From Triparma columacea (taxonomy: Eukaryota; Sar; Bolidophyceae; Parmales; Triparmaceae), in contig BRYA01000641.1 of NCBI GenBank assembly GCA_030267965.1, positions 1 through 64,000 of the forward strand: 64,000 nucleotides of DNA, written 5' to 3'. The translations under genes were made by a program, and so were the position numbers. This document shows positions 25,901 to 34,803 of the stretch, one piece after another. Position 1 is the first letter of the stretch, and every line of letters begins with the position of its first letter. The notes under the pieces are model-generated. The model had not been told where the DNA came from. It saw only the letters and a program-made list of their open reading frames with translations, and made no database searches.

Positions 25901-27092
25901 TGTGGCAACCTACCATGGTACAAAATGTGCTTACAAGGAGATACTCCCTTCGGCTCTAACTCCAGAGACCTTGGAGAGGTTCTTTCTCGAGCTCAAGCTC
26001 ATCGGTACACTTAGACATCCAAACATTGCACAGTGTCTTGGTGTTGTATGGGAGCTAGAAGACCACGGCATCATGTTTGAGCTGTGTAAGAATGGAGGCC
26101 TTGATGACTTTCTCAATGGACAAAAAGAACATGTTCAATTGCTAAGCTGGCAGAAAACTCCAGTGGTTTTAGATGCCCATGACAAGATTGACACTGCAAG
26201 AATTAAGAAAGGATCAACTCTTTCCCATCTCATCAACCAAGGGATTGGCTTGAAGACAACTTGGGCGTTAGGGGTAGCAAAGGGCTGTGCCTTCCTTCAT
26301 GGAAAGGACCCCCCCATCGTACACAGAGATTTGAAGTGCGCAAATGTCTTGGTCAGCAATGACTTGACTGCCAAGATAACTGATTTTGGGGAAAGCAGGC
26401 ACCTTGGTAGCGAGGAGGACGAAGAGAAAACCATGACTACTGTAGGAACGCCCTACTTTATGGCTCCAGAAGTCTTCAGTTCTGATGATGTTGACAGGAT
26501 GTACTCAAAAGAGGTAGATGTTTACTCCTATGGTATGCTGCTGTTAGAAATCTTTTATGATGGAGAGATCAAGAAGGCCTTCAGGAAGGGGTGGGGACCA
26601 ATGGTTGTGATGAACCGGGTGGCTCAAGGATGGAGACCTGACCTCAAGCTAGTTGAAGCTGAAGACAAAGACCTTGCTGACATTATGAGGAAATGCTGGG
26701 ATAAAAATCCTAAGGAGAGGCCAGCCTTCAAGGAAATGATAAAGTTTTTCCAGACAAAGCTTAAGGAGCTTGACATGGAGACAGGGAATATGAAGGAGTT
26801 GCTGACGAAGCAGAGTGAGAAGGAAGACAAGCCTAGGACTATTGAGCCTGTTCACAAAAACAAGTTAGCAGCTTCAGCACCAATAAGAAGGTCGGCTACA
26901 GCAGAAGCTAATGTTTTGGTAAAACCTAGCTTTCTTGATGGCCTTTTGAATGATGGCATAATGCCAGAGCCAGTGGAGGAAAAAGAGGTGAAAGCTAACT
27001 CAGAAGGAGACAAGAAAGGTGACAAGGATGGAAATAAAAGCAGTGGTTCTGGGATGACAATGCTTTTGGCTGGACTCAAGTATGAAGGTTAA
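19919..27092 (+). CDS. RLK2: beta-helix/EGF/START-like receptor-like protein kinase
   Basis: Eight exons (19919-19985, 20137-20937, 21093-21446, 21578-21847, 22017-23261, 23335-24336, 24418-25717, 25793-27092) give 2,112 residues. Exon 2 contains a tandem repeat of about 60 residues (PILEGHRR, then IRPEERGSDDLH). Exon 3 matches RLK1 exon 4, starting G|AA AAT and ending ARLGKRAGGGD. Hydrophobic segments occur near residues 440-465 and 530. Order after that: beta-helix (to about 912), EGF-like repeats, a second beta-helix (about 1030-1246), EGF-like repeats, a membrane span at about 1384-1404 (LLIGVITVLLLLSVFLPL), a START-like domain, and a kinase with GKGAFGNV (near 1707), HRDLKCAN, DFG and APE. 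Compared with RLK1 the EGF repeats are interleaved with the beta-helices, and the intron before the kinase is at a different site. Inferred role: surface receptor kinase. Confidence 0.85.
20340..20760 (+). repeat. Tandem repeat inside RLK2 exon 2
   Basis: Two near-identical ~180-bp units begin near 20353 and 20519 (both carry cgatactagaggggcataga), with a more diverged third copy from about 20687. They are in frame and encode PILEGHRR-LAGASIRPEERGSDDLH-type segments ending in an IHQDD motif. Confidence 0.8.
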
Positions 27093-27369
27093 AGGGAATA
27101 GTGGCAAAGGGAAGGAAGTTCTTTCTCTAGAGAAAAGAAAAATGGAAAACTGTTGTTGTTGCACAAATAAAGTTGAAGCATATTTTAAGTGAGTCGCATA
27201 TTTAACGCCTCATTCTAAAGGAAGACGCAAAGTTTGTTGAAAAGGACACACCTTTCCCTCCCCATCTGGACTCCCTTGTTTTTCTGTCCCAGGGGAGACC
27301 ATATCAGACCAAATCCCTTCCAAGGCCATCTATTACTAACATATTTCAACGAAGACAATATAACCCTTC
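27093..27369. other. Spacer between RLK2 and the zinc-finger cluster
   Basis: The first ~35 bases repeat the RLK1 3' flank almost exactly. The rest holds no recognised gene and forms the promoter side of the first plus-strand zinc-finger gene. Confidence 0.5.
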
Positions 27370-28548
27370 ATGTCGTATGTTTCGGAACCTTGTTCGGAGC
27401 TGAGGTCCGATATTAGCATGTTTGCGCCTAGTATCACCACCACAATAGACAATTTCAAGGTGGAAGAATTTACATCGACACAACCAGGTATCCTTCCTGG
27501 GTTTCAAGGACACAACAAGGGTACAACGACAGTGGATGGTATCAAGGAAGCGGGAAACGGGGAGGGGGTTGAAGATGGTAACGTGATACAGCATGATCTG
27601 CTTGTTTGCCAACCGTGTGATGAGGATGTTATTGCTGGAGGAAAGACCAACAGCAGGAGCAAGGAGCAAGAGAGAGAAACGAGAACGAAATATGCTACTG
27701 ACAATGGCGGAGATGACTATGACGAGGACGATGAATCTTGGGATTGTGATGGTAATGGTGGTGAAAATGATGATGATGAATATAAGCCTGGGTATGATTG
27801 TAGCACAATATGGTATACATGCCCGCAAGAAGGGTGTGAATATAAAGCGAAGGAGAGAGGCAGCATCAAGAGTCACCTTGCTCATATTCACAATATTGGC
27901 GTAACGTGGCATACATGCCCGCAAGAGGGGTGTGAATATAAGGCGAAGGACAGAAACAGCATCAAGATACACCTTGCTCATACTCACGACATTGGTTTAA
28001 CCTGGCACACATGCCCACAAGAGGGTTGTGAATATAAGGCGAAGAAGAAAAGCAGTATCAAGTCCCACCTTGCTTATATTCACGACATTGGCGTAACCTG
28101 GCATTCATGCCCAGAAGAAGGGTGTGAATTTAAGGTGAAAGTGAGAAGCGATATCAAGAAGCACCTTGCTGCTCACGATGTTGGCGTAACCTGGCATTCA
28201 TGCCCGCAAGAAGGGTGTGAATATGAGGCGAAGGCGAGAGGCACTATCAAGAAGCACCTCGCTCATATTCACGGCATTGACGTAACATGGCATACATGCC
28301 CGCAAGAAGGGTGTGAATATAAGGCGAAGGCGAGAGGCCTAATCAAGACACACCTTGCTCGTATTCACAACATTGGCGTAACCTGGCATACATGCTCACA
28401 GGAAGGGTGTGAATATAAGGCGAAGGAGAGAGGCAGTATCAAGTTACACCTTGCTCATATTCACGATATTGGCGTAACATGGCACACATGCCCGCAAGAA
28501 GGGTGTGAATATAAGGCGAAAAAAGAGGCGATATCAAGCAGCACCTAG
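27370..28548 (+). CDS. C2H2 zinc-finger array protein, C-terminus frameshifted
   Basis: Starts at ATG 27370, or possibly 27418, which aligns with the MFAP start region of the two sister genes. A leader (FKVEEFTST, PGILPGFQG, LVCQPCDE) is followed by an acidic insert and seven complete C-x4-C-x12-H-x4-H fingers with the DIGVTWH linker. The eighth finger breaks where sisters read AAG AAG AGA GGC GAT ATC and this copy reads AAA AAA GAG GCG ATA TC, one base short. Frame +1 then continues as fingers to about 28900. Finger 4 has also lost a residue between its histidines. A nuclear DNA- or RNA-binding role is the usual expectation for such arrays. The shifted base lies in an A-run, so sequencing error is possible. 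Confidence 0.75.
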   Translation: MSYVSEPCSELRSDISMFAPSITTTIDNFKVEEFTSTQPGILPGFQGHNKGTTTVDGIKEAGNGEGVEDGNVIQHDLLVCQPCDEDVIAGGKTNSRSKEQERETRTKYATDNGGDDYDEDDESWDCDGNGGENDDDEYKPGYDCSTIWYTCPQEGCEYKAKERGSIKSHLAHIHNIGVTWHTCPQEGCEYKAKDRNSIKIHLAHTHDIGLTWHTCPQEGCEYKAKKKSSIKSHLAYIHDIGVTWHSCPEEGCEFKVKVRSDIKKHLAAHDVGVTWHSCPQEGCEYEAKARGTIKKHLAHIHGIDVTWHTCPQEGCEYKAKARGLIKTHLARIHNIGVTWHTCSQEGCEYKAKERGSIKLHLAHIHDIGVTWHTCPQEGCEYKAKKEAISSST

Positions 28549-28918
28549 CTGGTATTCACGACATTGGCGTAACCTGGCATACATGCCCGCAAGAGGGGTG
28601 TGCATTTAAGACAAAGCAGAGATGCACGATCAATGACCATCTTGCTCTTACTCACGGCATTGGCTTCACCTGGCATACATGCCCGCAGGAAGGGTGTGAA
28701 TATAAGACGAAGCAGAGAAGCCACATCAAGGCCCACCTTGCTAATATTCACGATATTGGCGTAACGTGGCATCCATGCCCGCAAGAGGGGTGTGAACATA
28801 AGGCGAAGGAGAGAAGTAGCATCAAGAAGCACCTTGCTCATATTCACAATATCGGCGTAATTCGCCCTCCACGCCAGCAAAAAGGAAAACATAAAAGGCG
28901 AACATAAAAGGCGAACAT
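28520..28918 (+). pseudogene. Out-of-frame zinc-finger remainder of the preceding gene
   Basis: After the one-base loss near 28520, the other frame encodes a complete run: RGDIKQHLAGIH, then CAFKTKQRCTINDH, CEYKTKQRSHIKAH, CEHKAKERSSIKKH, ending GVIRPPRQQKGKHKRRT. This is the same tail as the next gene (to 30167), so the ancestral gene ended here. A further conserved stretch (STLKYHLAHIHGIFCPKPN) follows to about 29010 and is also duplicated at 30181-30243. Confidence 0.75.
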
Positions 28919-29252
28919 AAAAGGCGAACATAAAAGGGCGATGACGAAAAGCACCCTCAAATACCACCTTGCTCATATTCATGGAATTTTTTGCCCTAAA
29001 CCTAACGCCTAGATACGTTGTAATTAAAACTGGTTCGAAAAGTCTGTTCTTTCCGAAAGCCCCAATTTGGCATTCCTTACTTTATTCTCAAATTTCTTTA
29101 GGGTCACGTAGAATATATTGGGTTAATTGGGGTCATTGGTCATTTATTTGTCGGACCAGGTGCTTCTTCCAAAAGCATTGCTAGCTGTTACTGGAAGCAT
29201 TCAACAAAGCTCCCGAAGTTGCCGGGCGAGCATATCGGTGTTCAGTGAGAGT

Positions 29253-30167
29253 ATGGCGTCAAATATGGAAATGTTCGCGCCAAATACCATTACCACAATA
29301 GATGATTTCAAGGTGGAAGAATTAACATCAACAGAACCAGGTATCCTTCCTGGGTTTCAAGGCCCAAACAAGGGTACAACGACAGTGGATGGTATCAAAG
29401 AAGCGGGAAACGGGGAAGAGGTTGAAGATGGTAACGTGGTACGGCATGATCTTCTTGTTTGCCAACCATGTGACGAGTTTGTGGAGGTTGTTGCTGAAGG
29501 GAAAACCAACAGCAGGAGCGCTAATGTTCACGATATTGACGTAACATGGCATATATGCCCACAAGATGGGTGTGAATATAAGGCGAAGCAGAGATGCACC
29601 ATCAAGCAGCATCTTGCTCATATTCACGATATTGGCGTAACATGGCATCAGTGCCCGCAAGAAGGGTGTGAATATAAGGCGAAGTTGAGAGGCACAATCA
29701 AGAAACACCTTGCTAATATTCACGATATTGGCGTAACATGGCATACATGCCCGCAAGAAGGATGTGAATATAAGGCGAAGGAGAGAGCTATTCTCAAGAG
29801 GCACCTTTCTTATATTCACGATATTGGCATAAAGTGGCACACATGCCCACAAGAAGGGTGTGAATATAAGGCGAAGGAGAGAAGCACCCTCGAGTATCAC
29901 TTTGCTAATATTCACGATATTGGCGTAAAGTGGCATACATGCCCGCAAGAAGGGTGTGAATATAAGGCGAAGCAGAGACACAGTATCAAGAGACACCTTG
30001 CTAGTATTCACGATATTGGTGTAATGTGGCATTCATGTCCGCAAGAAGGGTGTGAATATAAAACGAAGCGGAGATGCAATCTCAAGGCCCACCTTGCTCA
30101 TATTCACAATATTGGCGTAATTCGCCCTCCACGCCAGCAAAAAGGAAAACATAAAAGGCGAACATAA
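29253..30167 (+). CDS. C2H2 zinc-finger array protein, six fingers
   Basis: ATG at 29253 gives about 304 residues: a leader (MEMFAPNTITTIDDFKVEE, LVCQPCDEFVEVV) fused abruptly to six fingers of 30 residues each (C-x4-C-x12-H-x4-H, linker HDIGVTWH). It ends with a basic tail RQQKGKHKRRT. The Arg/Tyr-rich segment and the first KQRGCNYKAK finger present in the next gene are missing here; the junction at SANVHDIDVTWH shows an internal in-frame deletion. It belongs to a tandem unit of about 1.2 kb. Confidence 0.8.
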   Translation: MASNMEMFAPNTITTIDDFKVEELTSTEPGILPGFQGPNKGTTTVDGIKEAGNGEEVEDGNVVRHDLLVCQPCDEFVEVVAEGKTNSRSANVHDIDVTWHICPQDGCEYKAKQRCTIKQHLAHIHDIGVTWHQCPQEGCEYKAKLRGTIKKHLANIHDIGVTWHTCPQEGCEYKAKERAILKRHLSYIHDIGIKWHTCPQEGCEYKAKERSTLEYHFANIHDIGVKWHTCPQEGCEYKAKQRHSIKRHLASIHDIGVMWHSCPQEGCEYKTKRRCNLKAHLAHIHNIGVIRPPRQQKGKHKRRT

Positions 30168-30464
30168 AAGGGCGATGACGAAAAGCACCCTCAAATACCA
30201 CCTTGCTCATATTCATGGTATTTTTTGCCCTAAACCTAACGCTGATCTTTTGAAAAGTCTGTTCTTTCCGAAAGCCTCAACTTGGCACCCCTTACTTTAT
30301 TCTCAAATTTCTTTAGGGTCACGTAGGATATATTGGGTTAATTGGGGTCATTGGTCATTTGTCGGACCAGGTGCTTCTTCCAAAAAGCATTGCTAGCTGT
30401 TACTGGAAGCATTCAACAAAGCTACCGAACTTGCCGGGCGAGTATATCGGTGTTCAGTGAGAGT
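30168..30464. repeat. Duplicated intergenic unit between zinc-finger genes
   Basis: Bases 30168-30464 repeat 28919-29252 with small indels: the same STLKYHLAHIHG-coding remnant, the tctgttctttccgaaagc block, the cacgtag-atatattgggtt block, and the tcagtgagagtatggcgt start-codon context. This shows tandem duplication of a unit that includes gene plus promoter. Confidence 0.85.
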
Positions 30465-31583
30465 ATGGCGTTAGATATGGACATGTTTGCGCCAAATACC
30501 ATTACCACAATAGATGATTTCAAGGTGGAAGAATTTACATCAACGGAACCAGGTATCCTTCCTGGGTTTCAAGGCCCAAACAAGGGTACAACGACAGTGG
30601 ATGGTATCAAAGAAGTGGGAAACGGGGAGGGGGTTGAAGATGGTAACGTGGTACGGCATGATCTTCTTGTTTGCCAACCATGTGACGAGTTTGTGGAGGT
30701 TGTTGCTGAAGGGAAGACTAACAGCAGAGGCGTTGGAGTGGTGGGTGTTGATGGACAGGTTGCTGCGAGGTTGTATGAGTACGATGAGGAAGAGATAGAT
30801 GAGAGGCCTTACCGCTGCAAACAAAGGGGGTGCAACTATAAGGCGAAGTTGAGAGGCGATCTCAAGCAGCACCTTGCTGATATTCACGATATTGACGTAA
30901 CATGGCATATATGCCCGCAAGATGGGTGTGAATATAAGGCGAAGAAGAGAGGCACTATCAAGAGGCACCTTGCAGATACTCACGATATTGGTGTAACGTG
31001 GCATACATGCCCGCAAGAAGGGTGTGAATATAAGTCGAAGCAGAGAAGCGCCGTCAAGACACACCTTGCTCATGTTCATGATATTGGCGTTACGTGGTAT
31101 CCATGCCCGCAAGAAGGGTGTGAATATGAGGCGAAGGAGAGAGGCATGATCAAGAGTCACCTTGCTCATATTCACAATATTGGCGTAACGTGGCATACAT
31201 GCCCGCAAGAGGGGTGTGAATATAAGTCGAAGGACAGAAACAGCATCAAGCCGCACCTTGCTTATGTTCACGATATTGGCGTAACATGGCATCCATGCCC
31301 ACAAGAGGGTTGTGAATATAAGGCGAAGCAGAGAAGCCATATCAAGGCCCACCTTGCTAATATTCACAATATTGGTGTAACGTGGCATCCATGCCCACAA
31401 CAAGGGTGTGAATATAAGGCGAAGCAGAGAAGCGATATGAAGCAGCACCTTAAAAATATTCACAACATTGGTGTAACGTGGCATCCATGCCCGCAAGAAG
31501 GGTGTGAATATAAGGCGAAGCAGAGAAGCGATATGAAGAGGCATCTTGCTAGTATTCACGATATCAGCGTAAGAAGGGTGTAG
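30465..31583 (+). CDS. C2H2 zinc-finger array protein, eight fingers (intact)
   Basis: ATG at 30465 gives 372 residues, the most complete member of the local family. The leader contains LDMDMFAPNTITT, FKVEEFTSTEPGILPGFQG, LVCQPCDEFVEVVAEGK and the acidic RLYEYDEEEIDERPY. Eight fingers follow; the first is a variant (CKQRGCNYKAKLRGDLKQH). The recognition-helix positions differ between fingers (RGDLKQ, RGTIKR, RSAVKT, RGMIKS, RNSIKP, RSHIKA, RSDMKQ, RSDMKR) while frameworks are nearly identical. That pattern suggests homogenisation by unequal exchange with variation kept at contact residues. The stop codon lies at the junction with an inverted NOP10 fragment. Confidence 0.88.
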   Translation: MALDMDMFAPNTITTIDDFKVEEFTSTEPGILPGFQGPNKGTTTVDGIKEVGNGEGVEDGNVVRHDLLVCQPCDEFVEVVAEGKTNSRGVGVVGVDGQVAARLYEYDEEEIDERPYRCKQRGCNYKAKLRGDLKQHLADIHDIDVTWHICPQDGCEYKAKKRGTIKRHLADTHDIGVTWHTCPQEGCEYKSKQRSAVKTHLAHVHDIGVTWYPCPQEGCEYEAKERGMIKSHLAHIHNIGVTWHTCPQEGCEYKSKDRNSIKPHLAYVHDIGVTWHPCPQEGCEYKAKQRSHIKAHLANIHNIGVTWHPCPQQGCEYKAKQRSDMKQHLKNIHNIGVTWHPCPQEGCEYKAKQRSDMKRHLASIHDISVRRV

Positions 31584-31624
31584 ATACGTTGGCCAGAGGC
31601 ATCTAGGTAATACATTAAGTGCAT
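31580..31624 (-). pseudogene. Fragment of the NOP10 5' coding end
   Basis: On the minus strand, ATG at 31624 reads [16 protein letters not shown], matching the first 16 codons of the intact NOP10 (31902-31708) with a few base changes. The fragment abuts the last codons of the zinc-finger gene. Similarity also appears to run a little upstream of the ATG, so the duplication includes some 5' flank. Confidence 0.8.
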
Positions 31625-31707
31625 GGTTTTTAAAAAGAAAAAAGAAGGAGGGGAGAGGAAAAACAGTGTTCCTATTTTAATTACGATGGGGAGGGGAAAG
31701 AATCACT

Positions 31708-31902
31708 TTAAAGTGCTTTCTCCTTCAAACTCGGTAAGTAGACCCCGTGTCTTTTTTTCGTCTTTACTCTCTGGCTACTGAATTTATCATCCGGGCTAAA
31801 CCTTGCAGGGTGGGCGGACTCTGTTACGGAGTTTGTAGGGGTGGATTTTTTAAGCGTGTAAACACGCTGACCGGAGGCATCTAGGTAGTACATTAAATGC
31901 AT
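31708..31902 (-). CDS. NOP10: H/ACA snoRNP subunit NOP10
   Basis: A single exon of 64 residues, exactly the family length. It begins [19 protein letters not shown] and contains the conserved core [19 protein letters not shown] followed by a basic KKRHG segment. NOP10 is a small nucleolar protein that binds dyskerin/Cbf5 and L7Ae/NHP2 in box H/ACA RNPs, needed for rRNA pseudouridylation and for telomerase RNP stability in some lineages. No intron is needed. Its 5' end is partly duplicated at 31580-31624. Confidence 0.97.
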   Translation of the reverse strand: MHLMYYLDASGQRVYTLKKSTPTNSVTESAHPARFSPDDKFSSQRVKTKKRHGVYLPSLKEKAL

Positions 31903-32701
31903 GGCTTTGAAGAAGAGATGAAGAGGTGAAGAGGAGGAGGAGAGAAGGAGAAGGGTAGAAGGGAAGGTGGTGGTGTAGAAGTGTGCTTTTGGGTGGTAGT
32001 TGGTGCTGGTTAGTGTTTCTTTTGCGTTTATGTGCGTGTGATGGCTGTGATGGTGTGGATTCAGGTGTTAGGGTTGGTGTGTGTGAGTAAATGAGTGGTA
32101 TAAGAGGTGTGAGAGTGGTATGAGTTGTATGAAGTGTGTGTCGTGGTGTGTTGTGTGTATTGTGTGTTGTGATGGATGTATGGGTCAAAATAAGCTTGGA
32201 AAGGAGATGAAAATGAAGCTCATGAGAAACAACCCGACGATTGGGGTGTGCTTTGTGGAGACTTTTTATCCACTGAGAAGACTATTTTCGCTTTTTTATC
32301 GTCCTCAATTTACATCAAGACTTCCTTTAACCATTATATACAACTAACAATCAACGAGATACGTTATTTAAACAAAACTTATTCTCACCTTGATTTGTGT
32401 GCAGCAGCTTGTTTTTGGGGAAGGAGGGGGTTGGGAGGGGGGATTGTTCCCCCTAACCTTACCTCAACAAACGAAACGAAAGGTTAACATGAGACACTAA
32501 CTGCTTAACTAAGTCCCCATATTCATTTACTAATTGCGTTGTCGACTTGACTTAATCTGAAGATGGTGGTAAGTTTAAGTGTTTCATATGTTTGTATAAA
32601 TCCAACCCCTTCCCCTCGTCCTACCTAAGTTTATATTTAAACCAAATTCCAAAGCTAAAGAATGTTCGTTTTTTACACCCGTCTCTTCTTTCCCCCTCCC
32701 C
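31903..32701. other. Intergenic region, GT-rich in its left half
   Basis: About 800 bases upstream of NOP10 and downstream of SmD3. Bases 32020-32190 are strongly T/G-rich (repeated gtgtgt and tgtgtg), which creates a long but low-complexity Thr/His/Pro frame on the other strand. No supported gene. Confidence 0.5.
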
Positions 32702-33366
32702 CTACTCTCTCTTTCTTTTATTATCCCCTCCCCCTCCTCCCCCACCTCCTCCTCCTCTTTTCTTAAGTACAGGTGCGTTTTTAAGTAGTTCAGGTACAAC
32801 AATAAACCTAACCCCCTTACCCTTCAAGTAAACCGCGTCCATTTTCTTAGTAGACCCATTAGGGAGAGTCTGAACTACAGACGACAACTGAAGGTTCATG
32901 GAGGACTCGGATGTTAAGAGAACACCACGGTATATTGAACCTGACTTCATCTAACGTGGGGGTTGAGGGGGTGGGAGGATCGGGGAGGGAGGGGGGGGGG
33001 GGAGGGTTAGGAGGTTGAGGGGAGGGGTATGTAGACGTCCATTTACACCATTTACACCATTCTATCTATGGCCTTTAAAATTGCTTTGAATTACACGCAT
33101 TTATACATACATACATACACACGTGTATAAATATATTACATACCCAAATATACGCCCAAATACCCCCCGATTCCTGCATAAAAGTCCAAAAAATGTGTCA
33201 CAAAAAGCCTCCTCGTACACCCCTCCCAATCCAAGCCAATCCTCTCTCCCTCCTCTAAGTATTTCGTGTAGATATTTGTGATGGAGAGGGGGGGACTTAC
33301 CTCAACTGTTACCTTGTGAGTCTCAGCTTCTAATAAAAGCGTTAAAGGTACTCCTAAAGTTGACAT
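32702..33366 (-). CDS. SNRPD3: Small nuclear ribonucleoprotein SmD3
   Basis: Two exons (33366-33301 and 32950-32702) give 104 residues. Exon 1 encodes MSTLGVPLTLLLEAETHKVTVE and exon 2 continues MKSGSIYRGVLLTSESSMN, rebuilding Sm motif 1 across the junction. Sm motif 2 is VYLKGKGVRFIVVPELLKNAP, typical of SmD3. The C-terminal tail is unusual: [20 protein letters not shown], a glycine run with one basic cluster instead of the RG dipeptide repeats usually methylated in SmD3. The protein is a core ring subunit of spliceosomal snRNPs, in keeping with the intron-rich genes around it. The intron (32951-33300) contains short cata repeats near 33105. Confidence 0.93.
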
Positions 33367-33577
33367 TACTATTATGCCTTTTTTGGGGGACCACAAGACA
33401 AGAGCTTCCGACTTCCGACTTGGTCGAATTGGGGTGCTCCCTGCTCACACAAGCTCCTCTCCCTGTTTAAACCATCTTACGTTCTACCAAAACCCCCTCA
33501 CCCCTCCCCCGTAAACCTTCTTCCCAATCCCCTTCATCCTTAATCTCTCCCCCCCCCACCCTCCCCACCCTCCCCCC

Positions 33578-34423
33578 ATGTTCGTGTGGTTTATAATAAC
33601 AATCATAATATTAACCCTAACACTCCATTCAAACCTACCATCACCTAACAATAAAACCCAAACCATAATCCAACCCCTCTCCACAACAAGTACTACTAAC
33701 GTAGTTAGTACCTCTATTCTTGAATATACACACGAACATTCGGATGAGGAGGATGTTACATATAAACATAACAAACAAGGAGGTGTAAAACACGTTGATG
33801 GGAGTGGTTTTAATACGGAGGTGTTAATAGGGAAGTTAAATACTTTTAATGAAGAGATATTATACAGGTTGAATGATGAAGAGGGTTGGAAGGAGGTTTT
33901 TAAGGAGGTTATTAAGGATATAGAAGGAGGGAAGGGAAGGGGGGTATTGGAGTTAGATAATAACAAGGATATCAACCATGTTACTGAGGGTGAGGTTGGT
34001 GTTGGAGGTATTGATAATAAGGAGGGAAATAAGATGGGTGTTGATGATGTTTACATAAACCATAACCTCCCCCCCAGCTTGACAAGGACGGATGTAATAT
34101 CACTCATAACTTCCAATACGTTGAAGGGTATTGATGGTAACGTAGATGTCTCGGGTTTCATCAAACACGTTGTTACTGGTAGGGTTGCCGATATTATCCA
34201 AGGTGTTAAAGAAAAGTTTGACGGTGTTTTTAACGATGTTATGCTATCACAAACACAAGATATGGTACACGGACGTGTCAACAACACAGGTGTAGTAGGA
34301 GAGGGGGATTATGATATTGGTAATGTTGGAGGATTGGAAGATAATATGAACGTAGGGGTGGAGTGCGTTGGAATTACGGGACTCAAACAAATCTTAGATG
34401 AGGTTATAGAGGGGAGGAAATAA
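33578..34423 (+). CDS. Unrecognised protein with N-terminal membrane anchor
   Basis: One open exon of 281 residues. The N-terminus is a hydrophobic helix right after the start (MFVWFIITIIILTLTL), so a signal peptide or signal anchor is likely. The rest is polar and acidic, rich in Asn, Asp, Val and Gly, with a predicted helical stretch KLNTFNEEILYRLNDEEGW. I see no family motif. Start chosen at the first ATG, 212 bases from the divergent SmD3 start. The AT-leaning codon use (many AAT, GAT, GTT, ATA) differs from the GC-rich neighbours such as NME7. Confidence 0.55.
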   Translation: MFVWFIITIIILTLTLHSNLPSPNNKTQTIIQPLSTTSTTNVVSTSILEYTHEHSDEEDVTYKHNKQGGVKHVDGSGFNTEVLIGKLNTFNEEILYRLNDEEGWKEVFKEVIKDIEGGKGRGVLELDNNKDINHVTEGEVGVGGIDNKEGNKMGVDDVYINHNLPPSLTRTDVISLITSNTLKGIDGNVDVSGFIKHVVTGRVADIIQGVKEKFDGVFNDVMLSQTQDMVHGRVNNTGVVGEGDYDIGNVGGLEDNMNVGVECVGITGLKQILDEVIEGRK

Positions 34424-34502
34424 TAGCTGTGTGACCGGTTTTTTTTTTTGAACTGATAAGAGAGATTCGCAAGTTTAAGATGGTACACGATTTGGAATAA
34501 TT

Positions 34503-34534
<32 letters not shown>

Positions 34535-34803
34535 AAGGGGAGTAAGGGGAGGCTGACAACTTCTTCGCCATTGACTTATTCACCATCGCCATCGGGTTCA
34601 GAAACCACCATCGCTTCACCAGCAGCTCCACACTCAGTGGCACAGCCGTCAGTGCAGAAGTTCTTGCATGTCTGGTCCCAGGTGTTGCTACTGTAAGTTA
34701 TTTCGGAGTTATACCTCATTTCCCCTTGACCCTCTCTTCTAACTTTCCCCCCCCCCTCGTCTCTCCCCCCCCCCCCTCGTCTCTCCCCCCACCCCCCACA
34801 CGC
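34424..34803. other. Spacer with TC microsatellite and C-tracts
   Basis: Contains a (TC)n microsatellite at about 34506-34534 and two C-tract blocks at about 34749-34797. On the minus strand, bases 34690-34570 could be a short exon encoding a Cys-rich end (CKNFCTDGCATEC) after an acceptor-like TTACAG, but I found no partner exon. On the plus strand the same block ends in a donor-like GTAAGT. No gene is called. Confidence 0.4.

Noticed and set aside
28545..31559. Long antisense frames across the zinc-finger arrays (28545-28982, 29328-30032, 30540-31559, minus strand)
   Set aside because: The 90-bp repeat has no antisense stop, so every array is open on the opposite strand. The antisense products are Leu/Arg repeats without start context, while the sense strand has a clear C2H2 pattern.
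34541..34693. Possible Cys-rich terminal exon on the minus strand (CKNFCTDGCATEC)
   Set aside because: No upstream exon with a matching phase was found; the neighbouring 538-residue gene ends without a usable donor. The same block has exon-like borders on the plus strand, so the signal is ambiguous.
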